Below are positions 45,311 through 59,300 of a stretch of 64,000 nucleotides of DNA, one piece after another. Every line of letters starts with the position of its first letter. Positions within the stretch are counted from its first letter, which is position 1. The notes beneath the pieces are model-generated. The model searched no databases. It was not told the origin of the DNA and saw nothing but the letters and a program-made list of their open reading frames with translations. A program made the position numbers and the translations under genes. Origin of the DNA: Paracyclopina nana (Eukaryota > Arthropoda > Copepoda > Cyclopoida > Cyclopettidae). The stretch is taken from positions 5,044,501-5,108,500 of the forward strand of contig JAGUCH010000007.1 of the NCBI GenBank assembly GCA_019096065.1. The letters are read 5' to 3'.

Positions 45311-46942
45311 CCCAACCAGAAATTTTCAAGCGATTTCAGTGAATAATCGTTGATTTTTCATGGACATGATAAGTGTCCATAAAGTCTTTAAGTTGTACCT
45401 AAATCGGTGACGATTTATTTGTTAAAGTTCTCGTTTACTCCATGAGTATACCCCAATAATAGTCTATGATTGTAGTACGAAACTTTACTGAATCTTTATT
45501 CATCTAAAGTTCTTTTCTAGGTGAGACCCAACCATATGCTTGGCCACTTTCAGCAGAATATTTGGGAACTTTTTAGGAACTTTTCAGGAATTGATTTCAG
45601 TTAATATTCAAGGACTTGATTTCGGCTACTATTCAAGGACCTGTCAAAAATTAATTTTTTGGGGAGCTTTCTAGCTTTTCAATTAAGCTTTCTCTTTCTT
45701 TTGACTATGATAGACTTTAAGTGAAAGAAAGAAAGTTAGAAAAGCTAGAAAGAAAGTTTACCCAAGGTGGATTCGAACCCATGAACCCCTGATTTGGAAT
45801 CCAGTGCCTTGCCTCTAGACCACAGATGTCCCACTCTGATTTGGGCTTTTTTTAAAGCTATTATATTGTGCAGAACATACTCTAGATTGAGCTAGCTTTA
45901 ATTTTTAGTGTGCTTGGAAATGTCTTTTAAGTCCAGTTATCACTGAATAGTCAGCTGTCACTATGAAAAAATAATCATTCTTGAAAAGTTATTGACATGA
46001 ACATTCCTGAATTGTAATTGAATATTCAAGTTTCATTCATTATTGAAAAACTACTGAACATAAGCTCTTGCATAGTTCTTGAATTGTCAAGTACATAAAA
46101 TAAAAATAAATTATTTCAGTAAATAATCATACATGATACGTTAATAAAAGTTTAGTAACTATTCAGTATTAAAAATAAATTATTTGGTTAGAAATTGCAA
46201 ACGAATCAATAATTAATATTTGATCACTTTTTGATTGCTAAAAAGTTACCATCAATGAATCCTCGATTTATTAATGATAAAAGATTAAAAAATAAAAATT
46301 AATAAACATGAAACATAAATGATCAGCAAGGGACTTATTGTTAATGAAAAATAAACATAAAAAATGTATAGAGAAAAATAAAGATTTAAATTGGTTAAAA
46401 TATGAGGATAATTTGGAAAAAAATCATCTAAAAATCATACATGAAAAGTCAACAAAAAAAGATGCAAAAATATGTACAAAAAAGACATAAAAAAAGACAT
46501 AATTCTAGTGAAAATCCAATGAAGAATCAGTGATATTTTATGTACACATACATCATGATTAGTCATCAAGATATCAAATCTGAAAAGTCTATAGTGAGTT
46601 GAGCTAAAAATATTCTTGATAATGCACCAAATTGTTTATAAATTGTTCTACAAAAAAAGTCACCAATTAAATATGAAGTTTTCATAAATGATACATTAAC
46701 AACAATTGTATAAACGATAAATTACTATTAATTCAAGAACAATTCAGCAATAAAAACTTACTAAAAAAATAGTTCATGAAAAGTGATTGGATAATCAGAT
46801 CAAAATTGTACATGATATGTCAACATCATTAAAGTTCTTGAATACTCGAGAACTTTAGAAGTACTAAAAAGTCTATGATAACTTACTGATGGCAATTTAA
46901 GAGCTTTTCGTTAATAAATCGTTGACTTAATTTCTGGTTGGG
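45311..46942. mobile_element. CCCAACCAG-family element A (1.6 kb)
   Basis: 14-bp perfect inverted ends CCCAACCAGAAATT, flanked by TA on both sides. The interior is AT-rich with a hairpin-forming GCTTTCTAGCTTTT..AAAAGCTAGAAAG block and a tRNA-like core at 45762-45832. About 570 bp (45536-46110) is shared with element B. The right end is only 57 bp before the patatin gene ATG, so it may supply that gene's promoter or 5' UTR. Confidence 0.75.
45762..45832 (-). repeat. tRNA-like core inside element A
   Basis: Minus strand reads an A-box TGGTCTAGAGG, anticodon-like loop TTCCAAA and B-box GGTTCGAATCC at tRNA spacing. Acceptor ends do not pair. The copy in element B has a 9-13 bp insertion in the variable region, so it is a mobile tRNA-derived module rather than a tRNA gene. 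Confidence 0.5.
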
Positions 46943-46998
46943 TAGTTTGGATTTCGCTTCAGTGTCTTTTTCTTTGGGAGGAGATTAAGCAGTACGAA

Positions 46999-49649
46999 AT
47001 GGACTCTCCTGCCAAAAAGGTCAATGTTTTGTCGTTCGACGGGGGTGGAAGTCGAGGCGTGATGGAAATCAAATTACTTCAGCATACCATGCAAGCCTAC
47101 AGCGCCATGATGGAGAATCCGGAGCAAATCTCAGACTTGCTCAAAGAAGACATCAGGATTGAAAAAAGCGAGACCAGAGACAAACTCAGGCACATTTGCA
47201 AGCATGTCATACATGAAATCCACCCCACTGAAGTATTTGACTTTATAGTAGGCAAGTTGGATTTTTATGGCCCACAATTCTGCATCTAGCAAAGAATTGT
47301 GCACTTTGACAAAAACCGTGACCAACATGAATTTGGTACTCAGCCTTTTTTCGTAATTTGCTCGAATTTTTTAATGGTGTCAAAAGAGATATTTTGAAGT
47401 GGTCTAAAATTGGGCTCCTAATTTGCCATATTTGACCTTGCTCAAACACGCGCATTTGCATATTTGCATTTTTTCAAGATGACATATGATCTAATAGAGC
47501 ATATTTTCATTATAGCTAATTTTTATAGGGACTAGCGTTGGAGCCATCATTTCCTTCCTTTTGGTTGGCGGTGGCCAAGATCCCAATACAGGAGAAAGAA
47601 TCCCACTTTCTGTGGAAGACACTGTGGAACTCAGCTGCGGAGCCGTTCCAAAGATCTTCAAGAAGAAAAAGTCCAAGAGTTTGCTGGAGTCTTTTGCCAA
47701 GGGGATTGACAACAGGAAGAAGCTCTTCACCAAATTCGTGCCCTATTCTCAAGACTATTTGGAGGAGATGTGCAATGAGATATTCGGCAACGCAATGTCC
47801 CATGAGATCACCTACAATGGATGCATTGCTGGAGCTGTGGCAAGGCAGTTCAATGAGGATGTCAACCTTCCGGATGTCCTCGAGATTTTCGACTCCAAAA
47901 GCGAAGTATCACATTTGGTCAAGGAGATCATCCTGGGCTCCACAGATGCTCCCACATTTTTCGAAACGCCCAGGAAAATTGGCCTGCAGAATTACATCGA
48001 TGGGGGCGTGGCTGGCAATTGTCCCCTTGTGGTAGCTCTTCCAAGAGTTGAGAAGATCTTCGGACCCAATGCAAGCATTGACACAGTCTTGTCCATTGCC
48101 ACTCCGGATCCGAATGAGAAGCGTCTGGACAACTTCAAGTATGCGTGGCAAAAGTCCATTTTCTTCATCAAGTACTTGAGCACTCAGCTGACCTATGGTA
48201 GTCCCATTTTTGCGGAGAGCCAAAAGAACTACAAAAATGCCCTCTTCATAAGGGCAACTCACTCCTCTGAGGCTGCCACCAAGTTCATGCTGGATGAGAC
48301 TGATGTCAAAGCAATGCTGGAAGTGTGCGAACATGAGTTCAAGCACCTGCCCAGTTACTCCCAGCTCATTCTGGATTCAGCTGCTGTGATTGCTGCCAGA
48401 ACATTGCAGAAGCCTTCTGACATGCACATTGAAATGCTCCAAGAACTGGCTCAATCTATGGCTGAAAGAGGCAAAACTTTGAATGCGAGGTAAAACAAAA
48501 TAAGAAATTGTGTCTTTTACATGTTTGAAATCTTATAATTTTAGGTATGTGTGCAAGACTGTTTTGGGGGAGCTCAATTCCTTGGAGGACTACGAAGGAG
48601 TCTACAACCATGCCAAGATGAACTTTTACTGGATCCTTGGCCACTGTGATGACAAAATGAACCATTATGAAGAAGCCTACGCAAACTTCTACCGAGCTTA
48701 TGATTTTGCCACTGAGCTGCAAGAAGTGGCCTTGCAGGCTCGCCTTATGAGCAATCTTGGCACAGTGACTCGTGAGCTCGGGAAGCTATCCGAGTCCAAG
48801 GAGTGGCACGAAAAGAGCCTGAAAATCTTGAAAACAGTCAAAGCTGACTCCTCAGAGATTGCTCAAGCGCTCAACTCCTTGGGAAATTGCCTCAGGGATT
48901 TAGGTGAGCTGGACGATGCTCTCAACTGCTACCAAATTGCCAAGGACAAGCTTGAGGAGTCACCAAATGATGCAGTGGCTTTGGGCTGGGTCTTGAACAA
49001 CATGGGCATATGTCTCAAGCACATGAAGCAATACAAGGAAGCCAAGGAGTGCTTTGAGGCTAGCTTGAAAACCAAAAAAATGACTCTTGGTCCGGATGAG
49101 TGCAATGATGGCATTGCCATGACTTTGAGCAACATGGCAGGTGTTTTCATTGGCTTGGGAGAGCTTGAGCAAGCCAAAATCAAGTTTGAAGAAGTCCTAT
49201 CCATGAAACGCTCCATTTATGGCCAGAATGCAGAAAATACCTCATTGGCCTCAACCCTGCACAATTTGGGCAATGTTTGCTTTCGCATGGGGGATTTCTC
49301 AACGGCTCAAGTCTACTTGAACCAAGCTTTGTCCATGAGGAAGAAGTTTTTGGGCAGCAACCACGTGGATGTGGCCAAGACTTTGAAAGTACTGGGCTTG
49401 GCCAACCATGGCTTGTGTGACTTTGTCAAGGCCAAGCAGTACTTGATGTCAGCTTTGGAGATTGCCAGCAGTGCTCAAGGCAATCCAGGATTCATTTTGA
49501 AGCTCAAGGAGGATTTGCAGAGCTTGATTGGTGAATCTCAGGGCAGCTTGAACAAAGTGATTGAGCTCAAAAGAAAAGAGTCTACCACCACACAAGTGTT
49601 TGACCTTATGGATTCTGATGGCTCCAATGTCAATTCTAAATTGTACTAG
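46999..49649 (+). CDS. Patatin-like phospholipase fused to TPR repeats
   Basis: Predicted lipid acyl hydrolase with a protein-binding tail. Three exons, 46999-47251, 47529-48489 and 48545-49649, give 772 residues. Seen: oxyanion loop DGGGSRG (14-20), nucleophile elbow GTSVG with Ser87, and catalytic Asp242 in DGG, so the Ser-Asp dyad is intact. From about 405 on, roughly seven kinesin-light-chain-like TPRs (LMSNLGTVTRELGKLSESKE, LNSLGNCLRDLGELDDAL, LNNMGICLKHMKQYKEA, LHNLGNVCFRMGDFSTA). No nucleotide-binding domain separates the two halves. Intron 1 has to use a GC donor (G|GCAAGT at 47252), because the only nearby GT breaks the VGTSVG frame. AATAAA lies at 49785. Possible roles are lipid signalling or innate defence; the latter is by analogy only. 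Confidence 0.9.
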
Positions 49650-50363
49650 AGAACTGAACCGAAAATACCTCACTATTTTTAAGGCTTTGCTAAATGTCAG
49701 AATTGTTATACAGTTTTGCAGTGGCAAGGTTGAGGGAAAAACTGCTTGATTTTCCGCTGGTCCACCATTTCCTTTTATACCATGAATAAAGTAATATGTA
49801 GCTTAACCAACTAAAGTGATCATTTAGTACATAATTCAAAGAGAAAAACTCGGCATACAATCTCTCTTCTTTATCTTGCTTAATTTCGAAATTGGTAGCC
49901 AAAATATGTGGTAGAGGACAAGCAATTTTTAAAAATGTAAATACATATCCTTCTAAGTTTTATGGAGTACAATGAGTGTGGACTCATATTCTCTTTTATT
50001 GCAGAACTAACCTTCAACTATTTTCTCTATGCTAGGTATGTATTGCATGCATTTATATATATCATAGTATTTTTAACATGGCAATGATGATCAAGGGAGT
50101 GTGGGGGATTGTTCAAAAGGTTTTTTTGGCACCTAGATCCTGTCTTTTCAGAAGGTTAGTTGATGATATGGAGTTTTGCTCAGCTCTGACAATCTATTAT
50201 ATGTGTGCATATGCAGTCTGATTCAGATAACTGTGAAAGGTCTGAATTCTCTGAATCAGTCTGTAGATGAATTTCTGTGGGGTCCTGTACGTATAATGAA
50301 TATGGAGTAGTGGTATATGGGAATTATTCGATAATCGTGTCCATATTTCTCATCATAGCGGCA
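49650..50363. other. Convergent intergenic region
   Basis: 3' UTRs of the patatin gene (plus) and RING gene (minus). AT-rich, no exon seen. Confidence 0.5.
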
Positions 50364-53300
50364 TCAGCAGTCTTTAAAAGTCACTGATTTTCGCGGCTTT
50401 GCAGCGGATGTCTTCAAATTGTCCAGGCTCTCCTCATCCAAAGATCTGGTTAACATGCCATTAGCATTTGCACGATCTGCCATATCACCAAAAATGATCG
50501 TTTTTCTCCAGGAATTCTGTGAAAGCAGGGCACAAAGTCAGTGCAATTTATGTCAAAAAGAAAAGGTAATTTATCCTTACTGAGTCAGCATGGCCACTAT
50601 GATTGGAAGATGATGATTTCTTATTCTTATTGGTAGTAGAAGTGGCAGTAATTGCATCAGCCAGGGGGGTCTCGTAAGTGAGTTCTTGACGCAAGTTTTG
50701 CATGCTAAAATCACCAAATCTGTTTGTCTTAGCCTAGGTGGCGCTAGTAGTTCTTACTACATAGCGCGTGAGCTTAAGTGATGTGTCAGTCATGGAAGCA
50801 AGCGGGCTAATCTCACGCGTCTTCAAAAGAGCTCCTAGATAAGTTCTGTATTTTTTAAAAAAGTATGCAATTTGGGCACTTTTTGATAATTTAAGGCAGG
50901 TTATGGAAATTTTTGGAAGTGAAATCCACAGAATTATATTTAAATTTTGTCTTGAAGCCTACCACAGCTCAGTCAGACTGTGTGCTATAGTACAGCAGCG
51001 ACAAGAACTCACCTTATTACTATAGATCATCTTGGCATCAGCATGAATTTCCAATTGAGTCAAAATCTTATCAGCACATCTGAAATGTAAGGAAATATTT
51101 TGGTTCCATATACGGCTCATAGGGGGCGCTTGCATGCAACTTTACCTGATTCTGGATGAAGGTTTCTGCGGGTTATACTTTTCATTGCGCACCGGTGTGG
51201 TTTGTTTGAGGTCACCTTCCTCGTCATCCCACATGATTAGAGAAGCCACGTGGTCTTTGTTGTCAACCGGAGGTTCCGGTGACCAGCGCAGTTCTTGGCT
51301 ACTTCCGCTTCCCTCGCGCTTCGACTCTTTGATGGGTGAGAGCGGCGTACACAGCCTCAGATTTCGCGCACACCGAGCTGGCAAGGTTGGGCAAGGTTGC
51401 TGTAGCATGGAATGTTCTACCCCTGCATTCACATTTTCTGCATGATTGAGGTTGTTCACCGCATTGTTGAGGCCGTTATTGAGGCCGCTGTTAGAGTGGA
51501 GGCTGTTGCAATTTCCGGGAGGCGAGTTAGGGCTTCCGTTTGCCGATCCGTTTCCGTTTCCAGGAAAGAAAGCACCACCGGAGGAGTCTGAAATTGGTAC
51601 ACATGAGAAGTACGTATCGTGTGTATCCGAATACAGAATGAGTGTCCAAGCCTTTATCCTATAATCGACGTATCCAAATACAGCAAGCTGTACTCATATT
51701 TAGAAAGTCACAAATATTTGTATCAAAATACTACATCTGGTGGGATCGGCAAAATATATCAGAATACGTATTATGATGTAAGCGCAATACGGTTGTATCC
51801 AATGATGTCAATCATAGTATTTTCCTGCTGTTTGCAGAAAACATTCTAAAGCTAAGTATGGCTGCATTCTTAAAGTGAAAATAATTTTTGAATTCAACAG
51901 AGTGCCTCGAAAAGCAATGTAGTATTTTAGCGGTGTATCCTTACTTGAAGGAGCTTTTGCCCCTAAGGCTGATGACGAAGCCCAAGGGGGTGAAATGGGT
52001 GAGCGCGGTGATGAAGATGAGCCCGGTGAAGTTATGCTGACTTGAGCACAACTTGAGGCCAAACTCTCGTCACTGGGTGTCCTGTCCACAGTGATCTTGG
52101 GCATTCGTCCATCCACAGAACGTGACCGGACTCCAATGCCCACTGGGGAAGGCGAACGTGACCTCCGTCGACCAGAAAAGCTGCTGCCACTCTGTAAAAC
52201 ATCACCAAAATTGATTGACACGAGTACTCGACGCAAAGTGGTGATCCAATTCTTACTGCAGTTCTTGTCAAGTGGTTTTTGTGCACCAGATTCACATTCT
52301 GGAAGTTGGCAAAATTGTCAAAATTGAATGACCTCGTTGACTTGATGGACACATTCGAACCAGAGGATACAGAAGATACACCTACAAGTAAAACATTGCA
52401 TTCTATGTCTTGGATGACTTATGACTAGTATTTTGTAAGAGCCAAAATGTCGATTTCGAATGAGGTCAATACTGCGGTGTTCATCTATTAAGGAAAGGAC
52501 AATCCTTATCTGTAACGCCTGTTTCCTTTGGCGAATTACTTTTAAGTACTGAAAGCTTAAGCAAAACACAGAGCGTTGGTAATTATTCTTAACTGTTGAT
52601 TTTTTAATCCTTGATAGTTTTAATGTGAAATAATGATGAGGAAAAATGACGTAGATGAACACCACATTCAACTCTTTTTTGATGTAATTGATAACTAAAG
52701 CAAATTAATACATTGAATTACACAGATCTTTTGGGACAATGTAGCCAAATCTGTGAGCCGATAAGGGCACATTTTAGCAAGCAATAACTTTAAAGGTACA
52801 CTAGTATTATGTTTTTGGCCAAAAAGTTAAGAGTTGCTCAGAGATGGGTGCTTAGAAATAGGTAGTTTGTAAGCACTTAACTTTGCTTTGTATTTTGAAG
52901 TACCTGAAGCAAATGACTGGTTTGAGGACGAAGATGACAGTCTCGTAATTGAGTAGCTTGATACTGATTGAGGCACTCCCGAGGCTTGTCCAGCCTCCGA
53001 GGTCACTTGAGGCTGCACCACTCTTCGATGAGGCCCATGCTGGCCTTTATGATGCTGCTTCAGCCTTAATATCTTGGCCCGACAGAGGATACACCTATAA
53101 ACGAATGAGAGTGTTGCACCAATTCACTTTGTGTTTTGGTTGTGGTGTTTTCCAGACTAACCTGAGCGGAAGTTTCTTTTGCGCCACAGTGGTCTGAATT
53201 GTGCGAACAAAGCATGTGCGACAGACAACTTGGTGAGTGCATGGGAAAGTTTGCATTGTGGCCTTGTTGCTTTCACAAATGATGCACTGCAAAAAAAGTT

Positions 53301-56300
53301 GAAGAACTTCAATACCACTCCTACGTATCTAGGCATACCCCAACCAGAAATTCTGGGCCCTCATACGGCAAAAAAACCCTCAGTAAAACTTATACGTTTT
53401 ATCAACATTGAGTTCAAGTCGTTATGTAACATTAACTACCTTGACACCTAGGTAAAATCGAAAATACAAATTTTCCGTGTCACATTCGATTTTTCTCAAT
53501 TTTTTTTAATTGGTGGTACGGAAGTTAATGTTACATAACGGCATAAACTCAACCTAGGTAAAACGAAGGAGTGCCAACACGTTAAAATAACTTTCAGAAA
53601 ACTTGGGAAAATTTCTGGTTGGGACTTTATTGTAGAGCTCAAAAAAGTTTGACAAATATTCTTCAATTTTGCAACCCTGAAGTGGTTGGCTTTCTAACTT
53701 TGTAAAAATATTTCTTAATGGACATGGCATCTAAAATAGTGTGACTTTTTACCTCCTCATCCGGGTTTGAGGCTTTTTCTGCCTCCACTTCATCCAACTT
53801 GTCAAGAAGGTTGTCCTAGAAAAATGAAAAGAAAAACTTCAATTTGGGTGCTTCTCTGACCTGTCGCCCTATGAAAAAGGAAGAAGCTCCATAAAGGCTT
53901 TTCCAAGTTTCTTTTTTATAGTGAATTTTCGTTCATCAAGTTTTCCCAAACTTTTATTATAGTGGACAAAAATGTAGGTGGCGCTTCAGTTGACGAAAAT
54001 AAATCAATGAATAAGGCGTGCCGGGCCGGCCTGAAAAAACAATGTACCCCAGTACATTCAAAACAAGGTGCAAAATCTGCAAATAATGAGCAAGGGCCGC
54101 CTGGCCAGTTCCGTTTTGTCACTAATCCTGCATTTGCAGTCTAAATTCAGGCCACATGCACACACCATGTTGTTTTGAAAGCTTACTTTTGTTTGCCTAA
54201 GAGGGATGGAAACTCATTTGTTGTAAGTAATGAATCATCTACTTGAATAGCTGCCAAAAACAGGTGGGCGGGGATTTGTAGTGGAAAATGATGGGGCCTC
54301 TTTGTTTCTGTGTGAAAAAAGCAGCCTAGCAGTCTAGCATATTCTTCAAATAAGTAGTCATCGTTGTCTGCATGTATAGTTTTCTCCTGTGCAATCAGGC
54401 TATGACGAGCAAATCCAATAACATCAGTGAGAGTAACTCAATATATTTCCAGGAGGGCTAGTAGTGGCTTTTTATGGCATATATCTGGCCCAGGATTTTC
54501 TCCAATCTTAAGGAAATTGCCTAGCCTTCTCACTGTACCGAGCTAGCAAATGTCCCGCCAACGCTGACCTAGCCTAAAACAGGATCAATTTGGGTCAACT
54601 TTGGCAGGACTCAAAAGCCAAGGTCTCCTAAGACCTTAGTACACGGATTTTGATCCCAATCTCAGTGTGAATCACAGACTTGCACGTCGTCTATTTAGTC
54701 CTAAAGAGTTGGCCAAAAAGGCTTTGAGCCTGTTCATCTGGTGCTGTTAATTGCACTTTGACATGATTGAGCTCTCAGCAACAGACGAGATGACCAATCT
54801 AACCGCTAGATGGCGTTTTCAGCTTGTTTCAGCTTTTTTACAGCGTTCATTCAATAGTAAATAGTGCACTTATTATCCTATCAAAATTAATAATTTGGCT
54901 TTTCATATTTTTTGTGCCTTGTTTATCATGAGTTTTGAATAATATTTTGTTGCATGGCACATGAGCAGGCCTTTCCCCCAAAAATGCAAATAAAATGGAG
55001 CCATTTTCACAATCAGGTGGCAGGCAGCATCTTCTTGCTTGGTTTTGCTAGGCATGGTATTTTTCCTCTTCAGCCATTCCTCTGCAAGTTCAATTTCCAT
55101 GCTAGCTAAGGAACAAAAAAGTGGCGTACTGCTATGCAAAGTCTTGCCTGCTCAGGACGTTAATTCTGCAATATCTGGAGAGCAGAGTATTATGTAGTGA
55201 AGTCTACAGCAGTTAAATTATTCAGCAGCCTCATCATCCTCATCTGGTTTCAAATTAGCCTCTTAAATGCTTTCACTGGATTATTTGCCAGAAATGCTAA
55301 ACAGGCATCCAAGAGCACAAGTAAGGCCTTGAAGGCCATGAAAACTTTGTTGTGAGGGCCCAAGCTTCTCCTCCCCCCAAAAAACCTGTTTGCTCGCAGA
55401 GGAGTTGAGAACTTTTTGTCCCAATGAGGAGGAGCTGGAAAGGATGTGTCTTGGAGCCATTTTCGAGGCCGTTGCTTTTTAGAGACACGTCCCAAGGGAC
55501 TTGCCAGACCCCCATTGCAGCCACCATTGTTGCTCTTTTTTTTTGCACAACCTTGCAATTAGTTTGGAAGCGATGCTTCCTTGCCTATTTGCTTCAGCCA
55601 TCTGTCATTCCCTTATATATAGAAAAAATTCCACATTTAAAGCCACGCTTCCTTTTGCATTGTTTTTGTTTACGTATTCTTTGTAGTACAGCAGCTGACG
55701 CCTGGAGCGCGCACGGGTCATTTTCATCATTTGTTGTTGTTCACTTTCCGTGTTTGGTTTGAATTTCTCCCAACATTTTCCAGCTTTTTGAGACAATTTT
55801 AAAATATGGCCTATCATCTCATGGGAAAACAGCTCATCACATGTATGCTACTCAATGCAAGCACTTCTGGTTTGCTTTGATGTCAAATTTTAGCAAACAG
55901 CTGTCCATCTTCGCTCTTAAAGTCGACGCACTCTGGTAGGCCCCAATACATGGTTGAATAGGCCTGACTTACTTCAAAAGTCTCTTCTAGCACATATGTG
56001 CATAAAGCTAGGAGACTGCTATCTTTTGTGGTACATGCACTTCATATTCTAGTCTATTTGCTGGAGGGGTGTCGAGAGAAAGCAAACTTGACTGCTTCTG
56101 GGTAAACACTCATAGCATACCATGCTTGACACTTCCAAGATAAAGACAAACACCAGAAAATCATCATCAAGAACCAATTAGCTAAAATCAGTTGCTCCTT
56201 CTGCAAATCTAGCCCTGAAGCATTCTGGCCAGAAAATCAGAAGTATTTGTTTTTCAAAGTAGCTACCATGAACAATGTCTACTTTTACACCTTTTTATGA

Positions 56301-59300
56301 CAAAAAACGCCAAAAAGTCTCATTACTTGCATTAATCAGAGCACATCTGGCAACACTCTACCAACTCACAACACAGCGCCATCATTCTTGACAGCGGTGA
56401 TAAATTGAACTAATTTTTGAGCTTGGGCCGTGGTTTTTTTTGCTGTAAATGCAAGAAGGATGATATGTGACAAGGACCCTTGAAAATTCTGCTCTCATCA
56501 ATGTGCATCTTTCATCGATATTTGAGGCTGGATATTTGGGGGAAGGGCAAATATCGAGTGGGTTCTCTGGCAAGTTTTTGTCAGACTCTATTCAGGCCAT
56601 GCGACACCGCCATGCCCAAGAACGTGGTCCATTGATGAATCTTTTGGTGGAAAAGCACACTAGCCAGCCAGTACTGCTAAACTGCTCTCAACTTACTCAG
56701 TGATGAAACCTCAACCTCGTTGGGCTAATTAGGCTTATTGTGGCTAACCAGAAGTCAGCAAAGCCAAGACAAATGTATTTCTGGGTCACCATTAAGGAAA
56801 TCTTTTACCCCAATCTTACCAGATTGTAAATGTTAATCTTTGGGATTTCTTATGCTGCAGACAAGTAAAAAAATAAAACAAAAGGGCGTTCTCATATTGT
56901 ACTTTAGCTTACCAAAACCTGATTTTGGTTAACCAAAAACCAGTTTTCGGTAGGTAGCCACTACATAGAGCTTTACTAAAACCAGTTTTTGGTTAACCAA
57001 AATCAGGTTTTGGTAAGCTAAAGTCCAATATGAGAACGCCCTAAAGAGTTTATAAATTTACCTAAAGTTTTTTATCTGAAAAAAGTAGTACCCTGGAAGA
57101 TGGTATCTTTTTATGGCTGAAAAGCTATTTTTATGCTCAAAAAGAATCAGTGTTGATAAACTGCCAGAAGCAAACAAGTAACAGTTGACAAATCCGAGTT
57201 TCCCACTGTGTGGGTTGCTTTATATGGGTGTCGTGAGAGACAAGAGAGGAATATCTAAAGACACACAAGAAACCTGGTCTGGAAGAAGAACCAACTAGTC
57301 CTGAAGCCTTTTTCAAATATTTATGTTTGAGATCTTCCAGCAGCTTAGTTATATGCTACCTTTATCAAAAAATATTTGCCAGCTGTACAGAAAAATGGAG
57401 TACCATATTTTGCTTCCTTCTTTGAAGGCTGGCAAGTTTGCTTTGATCCATAAAGTTTTTGTTGTGAAGCATCTTTTGCTTGAAATCCCCATACTACATA
57501 CTGAAGCAGACTTCCAGGTTGAGAAAAGTTAGGGGTGAATTAAACCCTTCTTTTCAAAAATAATGATATGCATGCAGTTTTAAGCAGGAGCTAAAACATG
57601 GAAATAGCCGTCGCATAAATGCTTCACATTTCAGTGTAGTGGTATGTCATGCGAGCCCATCGGTTTTCAATACTTTCACTAGCCTGATATGACTCTTTCA
57701 GCACACAAGATCGGTTTTCAAGGTTGTACAATATTCTGGACATTTTAAAATTTACTGCAAAAACAAAAATGCAGCGCCATCTCGCGGCCAAAAAATCCCT
57801 ACTGTTCCTTACTTTTACCTTAGAAATGTTGCAAAATTGTTCTTTATTGTGGGATGGAGGAGAGGAGTAAAATTCCTTTATATTCTGTGAAAGCCAGGCA
57901 GAAAAGAAAACCTTTTGGAAAGTTCATTTTGGCCTTGCTTTTAACGCGGCCACCGCGAGGCCAAAATGTGAATTTGTCACTACATAGTAGCAGCACTGAA
58001 GGCAGTCGAGAAAATCTTCCATTTACAACAAATGCGAAGCAAGGCTTAAATGGGACACACTCATCAATCTACCACGGGAAGGTCATCAAGGCCACGTTAT
58101 GGGCCCTCAACCAAGATGAAGCAACATTAGAGGAGCTCATCCATCTCAATAAAAGTTCGAACGGAGGGAGCATTCCAATCTATCAAATTATACACCCCAT
58201 TTCACTTTCGCACTCAATCAGCTTCCAAGTGTGTGCCAAAGATGGCGCCACATTTCAAGAGTAGAATCTACCTATAGATTCAGCAAAAAATTAAAAACCA
58301 ACCTTCTTTTTTATGTCAAGAAAAATGTCGAAAAATTCCATCTTAACATTGCTTAGCTATTTTCTTTATTTTTTTACCATATTTTACGTACAGTTATCCC
58401 TTCTTTAAGTTTTTATGTACTTATCATGCTAATTGTGCAATCTATCAATTCACTGATTCAGTCTGTTTGCTTACAAAGGCCGTACAACGAATTATATGCC
58501 CCATTTCACTTTCGCACTGAAGCCTCACTGGAGTGTCTGGGAAAGATGGCGTCTCATCAGCAGCTGACATTTAATTACTGCGTAGAATCCGTAAATAGAT
58601 TCTACAAAAACAAATGAAGAAGCAACATTCTTCTTCCCATCGAAGGAGGAGAAGAAGACCAATCTGTAGCATGTTACGTGCAGCTATTTGGTTGGTATTA
58701 GGCGAGATGGCAGCTAATGAGCTAAAAACTGCAGGGAAAAGGTCTTCTTTGTGGCCTTTATTGAGGCCATGTTTCACTTTTAACGAAGAAATATGGCTAC
58801 CATCAATCCTGTTAGTGTATAAAGACAAATAGTCATTGAATTCCGCACTTTCTCATGCAACCCCACAAAGCCAAATTGTCTGACCTAGCAGATACAATGT
58901 ACAAAAAGTAGCTGAGTTTGTGAACCAAAAGCACGCACAAATTCATCTTCTATCGTTTCCTGCCCTTCTAATGGCCTTTTTGACCTTATGCTTACAATGG
59001 CTCCTCTAATGATGCAACATGCCATTACGCATTGTGGACAGCTGGCCTTTTTTGCTGCAAAGGCTCGCTGTGTGTAATGCTCTGATCTGTTCTTGAGAGC
59101 CCCTCCAACAAACAATTGCAATCATAATGGAAACGAGTGCCTTGATAGCTGAATTGTTCATTTTCACGCACAAAGTCCGCTAAATTACATACTCAGTACA
59201 GCCGGCCGCAGCGCTGCTATAGGAACCCACACCATATAATACCTACATGATGCTTGCAAATGTATTCATCATACCTCAGCAGAAAATGTTTCCAGGAAAT

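Noticed and set aside
45762-45832. tRNA-Trp(CCA) gene
   Set aside because: The loop reads TTCCAAA, but acceptor and T stems fail, and the same sequence sits in two transposons.
57854-58264. 136-codon gene in the RING intron
   Set aside because: No similarity, and the sequence overlaps a direct duplication with CTCF-like sites; likely chance.
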